A stretch of DNA of 64,000 nt, from positions 25,983,951 to 26,047,950 of the forward strand of contig NC_031502.1 of NCBI RefSeq assembly GCF_000237925.1, in the 5' to 3' direction. Positions 41,801 through 53,172 of this stretch are shown one piece after another. The notes under the pieces were generated by a model, which did not search any database, was not told the DNA's origin, and worked only from the letters and a program-made list of their open reading frames with translations. Source of the DNA: Schistosoma mansoni. Lineage: Eukaryota > Platyhelminthes > Trematoda > Strigeidida > Schistosomatidae. Numbering within the stretch: the stretch's first letter is position 1; every line of letters begins with the position of its first letter. Made by a program: the position numbers and the translations under genes.

Positions 41801-42185
41801 TTCAGTAATAAAGAACAATAATTTGAGATATTTATGAAGTTGGAGTAGGTTCGAATGAAGGAAGGGAATTCAAGATTGGAATGATAAAGACTGTTTATTA
41901 GAACAGAGAGTGCATCTAGGGAGTAGAGTGTTAGGTGAAATAACGACCATATCCTTTGCAGTCTGTAATTTTTTCATAACACCAGTTGGAGTTGATATGA
42001 CGGGATGAAAAAGCAAAATCAGACTGAAGTATCCATTGTGATTTTTTTAAAAATCGCTGACGTTTTAATTCAACGTGACGATTACTCAGGGTAGTATTTG
42101 TTTTGTTACAGAGAGTATCCGACTTATAAACCCGTAGAAATGTTAGGACTTATTTCGGTTCCATTTTCTCCCCGTCTTCAAGTGT
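38871..42185. other. Intergenic, no recognised gene
   Basis: A GTT/AAT-rich low-complexity block at 38960-39190. A TATA-like GTATATAAAC at about 39796 with flanking GC-richer sequence looks promoter- or LTR-like, but no ends or duplication could be found. Confidence 0.5.
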
Positions 42186-42189
42186 TCAT

Positions 42190-42955
42190 TAACCAGGAGT
42201 AAATTACTCTGCGACTAAAACACGGGGATTGTTATATCTGCACATGAAGAGGACAATAAGGATGAGGTGTCTAATTAACTACCAATTTCTCTGCATTCCA
42301 CAGTAGGTAAGGTTATAGATAGAAATTTTATTGAGTTTGTTCTCAACCAAATTCTCAACAAATACGTTTCTTCTGAGTCGCAATGTGGCCTCCTACCTGA
42401 TAAATCCTGCAACACAAATTTGTTAGCTAATTGGAATAGCTGAACCACCTCACCGGAATAAAAATATCTGGTCCATAATGCCTTCTTTAACTCCATCAAA
42501 GTACTCAAAGTGTTCAACCAACGCGTTCTTTCTCAGAAAACGAATTCTATATGCATAGGCAGACATGTGGTGGCATAACTCTATGATTATTTAAACGGTA
42601 AATTACAAGCTTTCAGATTCTGTACATCTCTGATAGTTTGGATTTTCATTACAAATGGAGTGCCGAGAAACCAGATCCTTGAACCAATCCTCTAATTATT
42701 GTACATCTCTGACTTATTTATCTCCCTATACTCTCAAGCTCCCTCTGAGACAAATGGTTTTATGGTATAAAGGGAGTTCGCTTGCACACCTGATATTTTG
42801 ACTATCCAAGAAACTTGAAAAGAGTATAAGGATGAACTGCAAAAACCCTCTCTTCCCTTTAGGAATCAGCAGCCAACAAAGCATACTCGCTCTCTTAGGG
42901 TTTCTATCTAGAACATTCAGCGGTCGGAACTCAAGGTTGTCCAAAGCATATTTAT
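42190..42955 (+). mobile_element. LINE reverse-transcriptase relic
   Basis: Plus strand reads LPISLHSTVGKVIDRNFIEF, SSESQCGLLPDKSCNTNLLA, FNSIKVLKVFNQRVLSQKT and ITNGVPRNQILEPIL with several stops. The order matches RT fingers and palm of RTE/CR1-like LINEs. It ends where the inverted Penelope copy starts. Confidence 0.75.
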
Positions 42956-42959
42956 TATT

Positions 42960-43945
42960 AAAGTGAAAATTCCCATTTTGACATTTGTTAATTAAAAAAG
43001 GAACGAATCGAGCGAAGAAATTTCTTTTCAATTAGTTTTTCATCATGGCTCTACACTAATATATATATGATTTACAATAATTAAATAACACTCATGGAGT
43101 AGATACGTTACGTAATGATTATATAATGACATCGATTATAAACTAACATTAATTGGAAGAGAAGGATTAATACTAATCAAAGTTATTATTCGAAAATCAA
43201 GCGTTTGCTACGTTGCATAATATATAAAAAAGAGAAGTAAGAACTAAAAAATTTTGATGAATGGTCAGTAATATAGTAATTATGTAAGAATCAAGAGACG
43301 AATGAAGAGAATAAGTAAAATACAAAAATGGAAGGAATAAGATAATTGTTTACCGAAATTATGCTACAAACTCCGCTATACCGATGGCCAAGGTAGCAAG
43401 AATGGTTGTACAAATTTATTTTGGATACAAAGGTTTGGTTTGTGAATATGAATTGCGATGGCTTCAGCTATGTGCAATAGACGAGCTCGTAAACCATGTG
43501 GCACATCTGATGGAATATGGTAGATAACCTTAAAAGCTTGGTTCAGTTCAACATGATGACCTGTGTCCACCAAGTGAGCGAGAATAGAACTCTTAATCAC
43601 CTTTATCTGTCCTTTGGACAACCATGACGGATGGTTTTCTGTTATTCGTTGACGAACTTGCCGAATTGTACGCCCTATATAACTGGCTCCACAGGAGCAG
43701 TTGAATTGGTAAATACACATAGATGTGGCGAATTCAGGCAATTCGTCTTTATTAACAGTTCTTATTGTGGGGCGGTTGTAGAAGACGGTACTCAGTCGGG
43801 CTGCATTAAATGTTTTCTGTACTGCCCTTCTTAACCTCTGTGTCAAGATTTCTTCAGTAGCATCATTTAAGAATTGTAACTTTAGGAACAGTACCTTCTT
43901 CGGAACAGTAAGTAACTTTGTCCTTCTTTTCGTCTCCGTCATGTG
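42960..43945 (-). mobile_element. Penelope-like element, inverted 5'-truncated copy
   Basis: Carries the GIY-YIG endonuclease part of the ORF (43376-43945) plus the 3' UTR. It differs from the plus-strand pair by about a dozen residues in 190, so it is an older insertion. The ORF stays open. Confidence 0.93.
43376..43945 (-). CDS. GIY-YIG endonuclease portion of truncated Penelope ORF
   Basis: Reads HMTETKRRTKLLTVPKKVLF through CIYQFNCSCGASYIGRTIRQ and VRQRITENHPSW to LLPWPSV. It contains the Y-x-F-N-C-x-C-G-x-x-Y-I-G core and the E of HIAEAIAIH expected for GIY-YIG nucleases. RT is missing by 5' truncation. Confidence 0.9.
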   Translation of the reverse strand, partial: HMTETKRRTKLLTVPKKVLFLKLQFLNDATEEILTQRLRRAVQKTFNAARLSTVFYNRPTIRTVNKDELPEFATSMCIYQFNCSCGASYIGRTIRQVRQRITENHPSWLSKGQIKVIKSSILAHLVDTGHHVELNQAFKVIYHIPSDVPHGLRARLLHIAEAIAIHIHKPNLCIQNKFVQPFLLPWPSV

Positions 43946-44102
43946 GTTCTGTAGCACAAGTTAAACGAATACATAAACAGATTGTTTCAAATAGAAAATG
44001 ATTAAAATCTGGTTTAGATGGGTTCTATAAAAAAAAATGATGAAAAAACAGAAATTGGATAAAAACAACAAATAATAGTATGATGTTATTATTTGTATGA
44101 TA

Positions 44103-44277
44103 ATATAGGGGCGACCAAACCAAAACGTGGCAGTCAGTGCTTGAAGTCGCTAACTTCTATTCTGAACCATATTGGTGGATGTAGACTACTTGGTTGGGGT
44201 CCGCGCGACTACCGTACCCATGATTGGAGACTCTGTGTGGCATGGCTCAAAATCCATCACGATGGCGTAGGTGTATA
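44103..44277 (+). mobile_element. RTE-b LINE fragment cut by assembly gap
   Basis: Plus-strand match to the reverse of 53385-53560 (LKSLTSILNHIGGCRLLGWG), ending at the N run. Confidence 0.85.
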
Positions 44278-44477
44278 NNNNNNNNNNNNNNNNNNNNNNN
44301 NNNNNNNNNNNNNNNNNNNNNNNNNNNNNNNNNNNNNNNNNNNNNNNNNNNNNNNNNNNNNNNNNNNNNNNNNNNNNNNNNNNNNNNNNNNNNNNNNNNN
44401 NNNNNNNNNNNNNNNNNNNNNNNNNNNNNNNNNNNNNNNNNNNNNNNNNNNNNNNNNNNNNNNNNNNNNNNNNNNNN
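44278..44477. other. Assembly gap
   Basis: 200 N, just upstream of the Penelope tandem array; repeats probably caused it. Confidence 1.
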
Positions 44478-44727
44478 TCAACATATTGAATGAAAAACAC
44501 AAATATAGTGCAAATTTAGGCTTACAATGAGATCTCTAATGTGAATTGCACTCTTTTATACAACACACCCACTGAATGAATGAACACATGACTAAAAGTG
44601 CTAAATACAAAACCCTTATTAAATATTGATAGCGTTATAGATTGCCTAGATCTGTATTTACAATTATGTTTTAAAATATTATGCCTATTTAATTGTTGAT
44701 AGGATCTAAACAAACAATAATTAGTTC

Positions 44728-47117
44728 AAGCTTGATATGACTGAGTTAGAAGCGTTATCATTAGGCCCTAAGTTTTGTGATTTTAAGAAGACTGTTAATA
44801 AGATGGACGTCGAAATTCAGTTTGAAAATCTGTATACCCAAACAGCAGAATTAGTATCTTCTTCAAAAGATAATGTCGAAAGTTTCAAATCAACACTAGT
44901 GGACTGTTGCTTTAGATACTTAAATCATGGACATAATTCGAAAGGAATTTTGACGAATAAACATAAGGAAGCTCTAAGAAAACTTAAAACTAATGACAAT
45001 TTATTAATCACTAAACCAGACAAAGGTTATGGGATAGTACTCATGGATAAAAACAACTATATAAACAAGATGAAAGCCCTTTTAAATGATCAAAGTAAAT
45101 TTCAGAAACTAGTAGTGAAGAATGACTTGGCAGACAAGATTGAAAAGCAAATAATAGATTCGTTGAAACAAATCAAACAACAGGGTTTCATCTCAGAAAA
45201 AGTGTTCGAAATGTTAAAACCTACAGGAACGAGAACACCAAGGCTATATGGCTTGCCAAAAATACATAAAAGTGGCTTGCCCCTTCGACCCGTTCTAGAT
45301 ATGAATAACTCAGCCTACCACACTATAGCAAAATGGTTGGTGCAAATTCTCAAACCGCTCCACAAAGAAATTGTTAAACATAGTGTCAAGGATTCCTTTG
45401 AATTTGTCAATAATGTAAAAAATCTATCGCTCAAGAATAAATTTATGATATCATTAGATGTAACGTCCCTATTCACCAACATTCCTCTACTTGAAACGGT
45501 AGATTTTATTTGCAATGAATTAACAGAGAGGAACTTAGAAACGGTAATTCCCGTATCCGCAATAAAACAGCTAATTCTTAGATGCACAATGAATGTTCAA
45601 TTCCGATTCGACAATGAGTATTATAGACAATTAGATGGGGTAGCCATGGGGTCACCATTGGGCCCTATACTGGCAGACATTTTTCTGGCAAAACTAGAAA
45701 ATGGTCCACTCAAAGACACAATTAGCCATCTAACATCATATTGTCGCTATATAGATGATACTTTCATAGTATTAGAGAAAGAACATGAAAAGGAGAACAT
45801 CCTTAATATATTTAATAATATCCACCCATCAATTACGTTTACACTAGAAGAAGAACAGAATGGTAGTATATCGTTTTTAGATGTCCAACTAACCAGAAGA
45901 ATAGACGGAACATTAAAAAGAGGATTACATAGAAAATCTACAGTTGGACAGTACACTCATTTCTATAGCGCAGTACCAATGAAATACAAAAGAAACCTAA
46001 TAAAGATCCTTACTCATCGTGCTAGAATGATTTGCTCTGACGACATTATTTTAGATGAATTGGCTAATATTCGAAACTTGCTTAGTAAGAATGGGTATCC
46101 AATGAAATTCATCGACAAACACATGACGGAGACGAAAAGAAGGACAAAGTTACCTACTGTTCCGAAGAAGGTACTGTTCCTAAAGTTACAATTCTTAAAT
46201 GATGCTACTGAAGAAATCTTGACACAGAGGTTAAGAAGGGCAGTACAGAAAACATTTAATGCAGCCCGACTTAGTACCGTCTTCTACAACCGCCCCACAA
46301 TAAGAACTGTTAATAAAGACAGATTGCCTGAATTCGCCACATCTATGTGTATTTACCAATTCAACTGCTCCTGTGGAGCCAGTTATATAGGGCGTACAAT
46401 TCGGCAAGTTCGTCAACGAATAACAGAACACCATCCGTCATGGTTGACTAAAGGACAGATAAAGGGGATTAAGAGTTCTATTCTCGCTCACTTGGTGGAC
46501 ACAGGTCATCATGTTGAACTGAATAAAGCTTTTAAGGTTATCTACCATATTCCATCAAATTTACCACATGGTTTACGAGCTCGTCTATTGCACATAGCTG
46601 AAGCCATCGCAATTCATATCTACAAACCGAACCTATGTATCCAAAAGAAGTTTGTACAACCACTCTCGCTACCTTGGCCATCGGTATAGCGGAGTTTGTA
46701 GCATAATTTCGGTAAACAATTATCTTATTCCTTCCATTTTTTGTATTTTGTATTTTACTTATTCTCTTCATTCGTCTCTTGATTCTTACATAATTACTAT
46801 ATTACTGACCATTCATCAAAATTTTTTAGTTCTTACTTCTCTTTTTTATATATTATGCAACGTAGCAAACGCTTGATTTTCGAATAATAACTTTGATTAG
46901 TATTAATCCTTCTCTTCCAATTAATGTTAGTTTATAATCGATGTCATTATATAATCATTACGTAACGTATCTACTCCATGAGTGTTATTTAATTATTGTA
47001 AATCATATATATATTAGTGTAGAGCCATGATGAAAAACTAATTGAAAAGAAATTTCTTCGCTCGATTCGTTCCTTTTTTAATTAACAAATGTCAAAATGG
47101 GAATTTTCACTTTATTA
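44728..47117 (+). mobile_element. Penelope-like element, upstream truncated copy of the tandem
   Basis: 2390 bp identical to 47559-49948 apart from one base I could find (C at 46918, T at 49749), with no length difference. It lacks the first ~157 codons of the ORF and the sequence before them. Its 3' UTR (46690-47117) passes directly into the next copy, as in the partial head-to-tail tandems known for Penelope-like elements. Confidence 0.93.
44737..46689 (+). CDS. Penelope-like ORF, N-terminally truncated (650 aa)
   Basis: Starts at an internal Met (MTELEALSLGPKFCDFKKTV) of the full ORF. It keeps the complete RT (LPKIHKSGLPLRPVLDMNNS, FMISLDVTSLFTNIPL, GVAMGSPLGPILADIFL, CRYIDDTFIVL, ISFLDVQL) and the GIY-YIG endonuclease. 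By eye it equals residues 158-807 of the downstream ORF throughout. Confidence 0.95.
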   Translation: MTELEALSLGPKFCDFKKTVNKMDVEIQFENLYTQTAELVSSSKDNVESFKSTLVDCCFRYLNHGHNSKGILTNKHKEALRKLKTNDNLLITKPDKGYGIVLMDKNNYINKMKALLNDQSKFQKLVVKNDLADKIEKQIIDSLKQIKQQGFISEKVFEMLKPTGTRTPRLYGLPKIHKSGLPLRPVLDMNNSAYHTIAKWLVQILKPLHKEIVKHSVKDSFEFVNNVKNLSLKNKFMISLDVTSLFTNIPLLETVDFICNELTERNLETVIPVSAIKQLILRCTMNVQFRFDNEYYRQLDGVAMGSPLGPILADIFLAKLENGPLKDTISHLTSYCRYIDDTFIVLEKEHEKENILNIFNNIHPSITFTLEEEQNGSISFLDVQLTRRIDGTLKRGLHRKSTVGQYTHFYSAVPMKYKRNLIKILTHRARMICSDDIILDELANIRNLLSKNGYPMKFIDKHMTETKRRTKLPTVPKKVLFLKLQFLNDATEEILTQRLRRAVQKTFNAARLSTVFYNRPTIRTVNKDRLPEFATSMCIYQFNCSCGASYIGRTIRQVRQRITEHHPSWLTKGQIKGIKSSILAHLVDTGHHVELNKAFKVIYHIPSNLPHGLRARLLHIAEAIAIHIYKPNLCIQKKFVQPLSLPWPSV

Positions 47118-49520
47118 AAATGTTCTGAGCATTCATTTGCGCTAAAGGTTCTCAACGAGTATCTGAAGTATAGCACAAGGCTCAGTGAAGCGAAAACAAA
47201 TGTTGATTTTATAAAGCAGTGCATTGAAACTAACTTGTATCCCAAATTGTATTGGAAATCGTTACGTCGCTCTAGAGTTCGACCAAATGGAAGGACTCTC
47301 AAACGCTATGCGCTTAATCAAATTGATTCTCTAAATTCATATATTACCGAGATGTCAAAAAATGTCAACGAGCGAATTTACGCGGTTGAAGAGCTCCCTG
47401 TTAAGTTAAGAAAACAATATCTGGACTATGTTAAGCTGGTGGTGAACTCAAGAAAAGAAAAGAAAAATATGAAACTTAAGAAATATCTAGACAAACAGGT
47501 TCCTGAAATGAAATTCCCACCTAATCCAGGTCAGTACGTACACAATTTTTCCAGTATAAAGCTTGATATGACTGAGTTAGAAGCGTTATCATTAGGCCCT
47601 AAGTTTTGTGATTTTAAGAAGACTGTTAATAAGATGGACGTCGAAATTCAGTTTGAAAATCTGTATACCCAAACAGCAGAATTAGTATCTTCTTCAAAAG
47701 ATAATGTCGAAAGTTTCAAATCAACACTAGTGGACTGTTGCTTTAGATACTTAAATCATGGACATAATTCGAAAGGAATTTTGACGAATAAACATAAGGA
47801 AGCTCTAAGAAAACTTAAAACTAATGACAATTTATTAATCACTAAACCAGACAAAGGTTATGGGATAGTACTCATGGATAAAAACAACTATATAAACAAG
47901 ATGAAAGCCCTTTTAAATGATCAAAGTAAATTTCAGAAACTAGTAGTGAAGAATGACTTGGCAGACAAGATTGAAAAGCAAATAATAGATTCGTTGAAAC
48001 AAATCAAACAACAGGGTTTCATCTCAGAAAAAGTGTTCGAAATGTTAAAACCTACAGGAACGAGAACACCAAGGCTATATGGCTTGCCAAAAATACATAA
48101 AAGTGGCTTGCCCCTTCGACCCGTTCTAGATATGAATAACTCAGCCTACCACACTATAGCAAAATGGTTGGTGCAAATTCTCAAACCGCTCCACAAAGAA
48201 ATTGTTAAACATAGTGTCAAGGATTCCTTTGAATTTGTCAATAATGTAAAAAATCTATCGCTCAAGAATAAATTTATGATATCATTAGATGTAACGTCCC
48301 TATTCACCAACATTCCTCTACTTGAAACGGTAGATTTTATTTGCAATGAATTAACAGAGAGGAACTTAGAAACGGTAATTCCCGTATCCGCAATAAAACA
48401 GCTAATTCTTAGATGCACAATGAATGTTCAATTCCGATTCGACAATGAGTATTATAGACAATTAGATGGGGTAGCCATGGGGTCACCATTGGGCCCTATA
48501 CTGGCAGACATTTTTCTGGCAAAACTAGAAAATGGTCCACTCAAAGACACAATTAGCCATCTAACATCATATTGTCGCTATATAGATGATACTTTCATAG
48601 TATTAGAGAAAGAACATGAAAAGGAGAACATCCTTAATATATTTAATAATATCCACCCATCAATTACGTTTACACTAGAAGAAGAACAGAATGGTAGTAT
48701 ATCGTTTTTAGATGTCCAACTAACCAGAAGAATAGACGGAACATTAAAAAGAGGATTACATAGAAAATCTACAGTTGGACAGTACACTCATTTCTATAGC
48801 GCAGTACCAATGAAATACAAAAGAAACCTAATAAAGATCCTTACTCATCGTGCTAGAATGATTTGCTCTGACGACATTATTTTAGATGAATTGGCTAATA
48901 TTCGAAACTTGCTTAGTAAGAATGGGTATCCAATGAAATTCATCGACAAACACATGACGGAGACGAAAAGAAGGACAAAGTTACCTACTGTTCCGAAGAA
49001 GGTACTGTTCCTAAAGTTACAATTCTTAAATGATGCTACTGAAGAAATCTTGACACAGAGGTTAAGAAGGGCAGTACAGAAAACATTTAATGCAGCCCGA
49101 CTTAGTACCGTCTTCTACAACCGCCCCACAATAAGAACTGTTAATAAAGACAGATTGCCTGAATTCGCCACATCTATGTGTATTTACCAATTCAACTGCT
49201 CCTGTGGAGCCAGTTATATAGGGCGTACAATTCGGCAAGTTCGTCAACGAATAACAGAACACCATCCGTCATGGTTGACTAAAGGACAGATAAAGGGGAT
49301 TAAGAGTTCTATTCTCGCTCACTTGGTGGACACAGGTCATCATGTTGAACTGAATAAAGCTTTTAAGGTTATCTACCATATTCCATCAAATTTACCACAT
49401 GGTTTACGAGCTCGTCTATTGCACATAGCTGAAGCCATCGCAATTCATATCTACAAACCGAACCTATGTATCCAAAAGAAGTTTGTACAACCACTCTCGC
49501 TACCTTGGCCATCGGTATAG
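47097..49520 (+). CDS. Penelope-like RT and GIY-YIG endonuclease ORF, intact (807 aa)
   Basis: N-terminal basic and helical region (residues 1-157, with KYSTRLSEAKTNVDFIKQCI and RKEKKNMKLKKYLDKQ). RT at about 250-520: TKPDKGYGIVLMDKNNY, LPKIHKSGLPLRPVLD, SLDVTSLFTNIPL, GVAMGSPLGPILAD and the YIDD catalytic box. The GIY-YIG nuclease at about 690-790 has CSCGASYIGRTIRQVRQR and the catalytic Glu in HIAEAIAIHI. The length fits intact Penelope ORFs (about 800 aa). No stop or frameshift, so it could encode a working enzyme. The function is retrotransposition; host use is not indicated. Confidence 0.96.
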   Translation: MGIFTLLKCSEHSFALKVLNEYLKYSTRLSEAKTNVDFIKQCIETNLYPKLYWKSLRRSRVRPNGRTLKRYALNQIDSLNSYITEMSKNVNERIYAVEELPVKLRKQYLDYVKLVVNSRKEKKNMKLKKYLDKQVPEMKFPPNPGQYVHNFSSIKLDMTELEALSLGPKFCDFKKTVNKMDVEIQFENLYTQTAELVSSSKDNVESFKSTLVDCCFRYLNHGHNSKGILTNKHKEALRKLKTNDNLLITKPDKGYGIVLMDKNNYINKMKALLNDQSKFQKLVVKNDLADKIEKQIIDSLKQIKQQGFISEKVFEMLKPTGTRTPRLYGLPKIHKSGLPLRPVLDMNNSAYHTIAKWLVQILKPLHKEIVKHSVKDSFEFVNNVKNLSLKNKFMISLDVTSLFTNIPLLETVDFICNELTERNLETVIPVSAIKQLILRCTMNVQFRFDNEYYRQLDGVAMGSPLGPILADIFLAKLENGPLKDTISHLTSYCRYIDDTFIVLEKEHEKENILNIFNNIHPSITFTLEEEQNGSISFLDVQLTRRIDGTLKRGLHRKSTVGQYTHFYSAVPMKYKRNLIKILTHRARMICSDDIILDELANIRNLLSKNGYPMKFIDKHMTETKRRTKLPTVPKKVLFLKLQFLNDATEEILTQRLRRAVQKTFNAARLSTVFYNRPTIRTVNKDRLPEFATSMCIYQFNCSCGASYIGRTIRQVRQRITEHHPSWLTKGQIKGIKSSILAHLVDTGHHVELNKAFKVIYHIPSNLPHGLRARLLHIAEAIAIHIYKPNLCIQKKFVQPLSLPWPSV

Positions 49521-49948
49521 CGGAGTTTGTAGCATAATTTCGGTAAACAATTATCTTATTCCTTCCATTTTTTGTATTTTGTATTTTACTTATTCTCTTC
49601 ATTCGTCTCTTGATTCTTACATAATTACTATATTACTGACCATTCATCAAAATTTTTTAGTTCTTACTTCTCTTTTTTATATATTATGCAACGTAGCAAA
49701 CGCTTGATTTTCGAATAATAACTTTGATTAGTATTAATCCTTCTCTTCTAATTAATGTTAGTTTATAATCGATGTCATTATATAATCATTACGTAACGTA
49801 TCTACTCCATGAGTGTTATTTAATTATTGTAAATCATATATATATTAGTGTAGAGCCATGATGAAAAACTAATTGAAAAGAAATTTCTTCGCTCGATTCG
49901 TTCCTTTTTTAATTAACAAATGTCAAAATGGGAATTTTCACTTTATTA
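47097..49948 (+). mobile_element. Penelope-like element, full downstream copy
   Basis: ORF plus a 428-bp 3' UTR (49521-49948). The 3' end ATGGGAATTTTCACTTTATTA is the same sequence that supplies the start codon of the ORF at 47097, where it is the end of the upstream copy. The element therefore uses the upstream repeat as its 5' region. Not an LTR element; the family is known for telomere-type RT and GIY-YIG endonuclease. Confidence 0.93.
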
Positions 49949-52395
49949 GAATAGAATGAGCAGCTTGAAGTAATTTGTTAATTAACTGTGAAAATGAAAT
50001 CGTTACCGTTGAGCAAAATTAAAATAAGTAGATTATTGTTCTTCATATGTAAAGCAATCGATGTATGGTATGGCCTTGTTTTTCAAAATTATTTAGTAAA
50101 ATACTAAAAAGAATATTATAAATATTTCGGAAGCGACTTCCTATGTAACATTTAATAGATGCAATATACAGAGTTACAAACTTTAGGCTTCGAGTTTGAC
50201 TTCGCACGTAAAGGCTTCATATACCATTTATTTGGAAATGTAGTTAAATGATTAACATAAAATGGCTTCTCAACTCCAAGGATGCTAATAACAGAATCAC
50301 GATGTAACTAAGTCTCTCGACATCTTCGTGAAACTTTTAGAATGCTGTTCAAATCAACCAGGATGACAGTGTTCCTGTTCCTAAAATATGTTACACGAGA
50401 AACTTTGGGAAATCGAAACAAATTTTAACATGTATTTCTAAAAAACATGAATGAATTTATAAGGTAGCAGTCCATATATATTACTTTTATCATTGATAGA
50501 TATTCTATTGGGTCACTTAAAATCCAACCCAAGTAGTCTCGGTCACTATATTCGTACTTCGTTAACTCATGTACTCTAGGTATTATGATCAAATTTTCAT
50601 AAGTACTGCCATTGAACACTTCTAACACTATTTCTAATCAACATTCAAACATTTTTATTTTATAGTTTGTGAAGAAATTTTAAGCACACTTTGATTATCT
50701 TCTTAATTAACCTCCAGACTTGAAGAATAATGCGGTAAAACAACTTCATCAATAAAACGGTAATTATGCTCAAAAACCTAATTACATAGTTTTTATTTCC
50801 TCTAATGAAGAATAGAAATAAATTGGAACTAAAGAAATGAATTGTGAATATAAATTTAGAACATGAATGAAATGCAACGCCAATGTTTAGCTAGAAATGG
50901 ATGACTCTAAATAAATTATTTATTTGTTCAAAAAATTACTGATCATATTCATTGGAGTGAAAACAGCCAGAGACAGATCTTTTTTTTCAACTTGCGACTA
51001 ATTGAAGACGATAATAGATTTTTATTGAAAAATGGAACTTCATAAGCTAATAGGCTTTGATATCTACAAAATGTGTGTTGTCGTTAGTTTTGAGGAAAAA
51101 TTCAAACAGATGACTCCGTATGGCGTCTTCTCTAGTGAATTCTCTTTACAATGAGGATGCTCACTGGTTTTACAAATCCTACCATCTATTAAAACACTAA
51201 GCGCTTATCATTTAACAATTATTTCGCGACAGATTTGTTACTCCACTACGAAGCGTGATATTCTAGTTTCCAAAGGGCTAAGTTAGAAGCAGCATTTAAG
51301 TGAACAACATATTGACTACTAATTCAAGTTCTGTCATCTATTATGTTTTCTTATACATTAGCTTAAACAAGTTTAGTTTCTATTAGAAAAATATTTCACA
51401 CACAAACTACCAGTTTTACGTGTCTTTAGGCAGAAATAATCATGCTCATGAGGCTTTGTAAATAACTTGGAGATGACATGTATGGCAGTATTGAAATCAT
51501 GTGTTAGATTCATAGCCCATGCAGATATTTTCTCAGGTTTTCTTAATAAAATCGATACTCCTGAAAACTGATCATTGCAACACCAAGCTTATTTACTTCA
51601 AAATAATCTGATGCACTAAATAGATGGTTGCGTTTATTTTTTCGAGCTACTGTCGTAGTTCAAAACCGTTCACTCATAGATAGTAATTACTAATATTTAG
51701 GTTTTTTATCATTATGCTAATAATCAACGTAATAAATGTTTGGTTACACCTTTCCTGTTTCTTCCAAGTTCTAAAATCTACCCAGATTCATAAACAATGA
51801 AAAGTACTCATTCTAATAGAAAACTTTTTTATAATTCAAAAGTTTAGGGATTTAATGAATTTAATAAACTCTGCTATAATAGACATAAAATAACTCAGAC
51901 AGAAAACCAAAAGACCAAAGTGACTAGATCTTTTCAATTTAGGTGTTTGCAATAATTTTTAAATGTTTTCATTTTTTGTAATAGAATGTCTGTCCTACTT
52001 TTTGTCAGTTGACACTTGTTAGAAGGTTGCATTTGTAATCCTAAGAAACCTAATATTCTTGCCTCATTCGGTCTTATTTGCCGCTGAGCTAGTCAAGAGT
52101 CAATTAAGCCTTTGTGTAGGTGAAATATTGACATTTATCAAACACTTGGTGACATCAGTCCAAATTATTCATTGAGCGGCAATTCTCCCATAATTGCAGA
52201 TACCCAATATCGTATCATTCAGACTAGTAATTAAATTTACAACATGATTGATACAATTTGATCAGTACAACGAACGTAGAAAAAATAACATTGATCAGTC
52301 AATACTCGGTGTTACTAGAAAACTAGTCTAGAGAACCTTCAACAACTAACAGTTGAAATTACTTTTGGAAATTTCAAAAATTAAGTACAGACGTT
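49949..52395. other. Intergenic AT-rich DNA, no recognised feature
   Basis: No recognisable frame, RNA or repeat on either strand. Confidence 0.6.
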
Positions 52396-52399
52396 TGTT

Positions 52400-52628
52400 T
52401 ATTTTAAATGAGATCATGAGTTGGACAATGCTAGACCACCATTGGAAACCTGAAAGTACTGGACGGTCGTCTCGTCCAAGTACGGGAATTCACAGAAGTG
52501 TGCACCCACGATCCCACACGTAGGGCTCAAACCCGGGACTTTTAGTCTCACGCAAACGCTTAACCTCTAGAGCACTGAGTAGGGATCCAACGTTGTTAAT
52601 GTATAACTTCAACCAATCCATGACATTT
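52400..52628 (-). mobile_element. Old hammerhead SINE
   Basis: Order tail, ribozyme block, B-box (CTCAAACCCGGGAC), A-box and leader is kept on the minus strand. The ribozyme core is eroded (CTGTGAA, GAGAC). Confidence 0.75.
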
Positions 52629-53172
52629 GTTTATTACTCTAACTTCTTTACTCGATTACTAATGGATTTTTTAATAACCAAAAAATGATAAGTAAAATCA
52701 AATGCTTTCCATTTTATAGTTTAATTCTCTAATGCATGTTAGTTGATTAAAATATAAAAAAAACCAGCATTATTCAAACATTTTCTTAATCGATATGCGC
52801 TTCATGATATTTTAAAAAGAAAGATTCTAAGTGCGCTTTTTTTTCCTCCGATTTTCATTTTGTTTTAAAAAAAAAGGAAGAATAAAGGAGTGAATTAAGC
52901 AGATACAATTGATTTTACTGATGAAAATGTTTGTAATTATTCCTAATTAGAAATGAAAGAAAACCTTTGTGAGATTTTGAGAGAATATACAACATCTAAT
53001 TTTTTATTTTGTTTAGAATTATACATGAAATCTAGGAAAATGTCAGTTGTGCCTAAAATACATTATATGTGAAATTAATTTACACTGGAGACAGATATTT
53101 TGTTTTTGATTAGTACCACCTGACTGTTTAAAATGTTTTATAGAATTTGGAAAAAATAAAATAATTGTAATT
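52629..53172. other. Intergenic AT-rich DNA, no recognised feature
   Basis: Homopolymer-rich, about 75-80% A+T; nothing supportable. Confidence 0.6.

Noticed and set aside
46984-47080. Hammerhead-like GATGA...GAAA string in the Penelope 3' UTR
   Set aside because: Penelope elements can carry hammerheads, but the CTGANGA core, stems and cleavage triplet are not present here.
52981-53172. AT-rich block as origin or scaffold-attachment DNA
   Set aside because: Composition alone is not evidence; similar stretches occur throughout the window.
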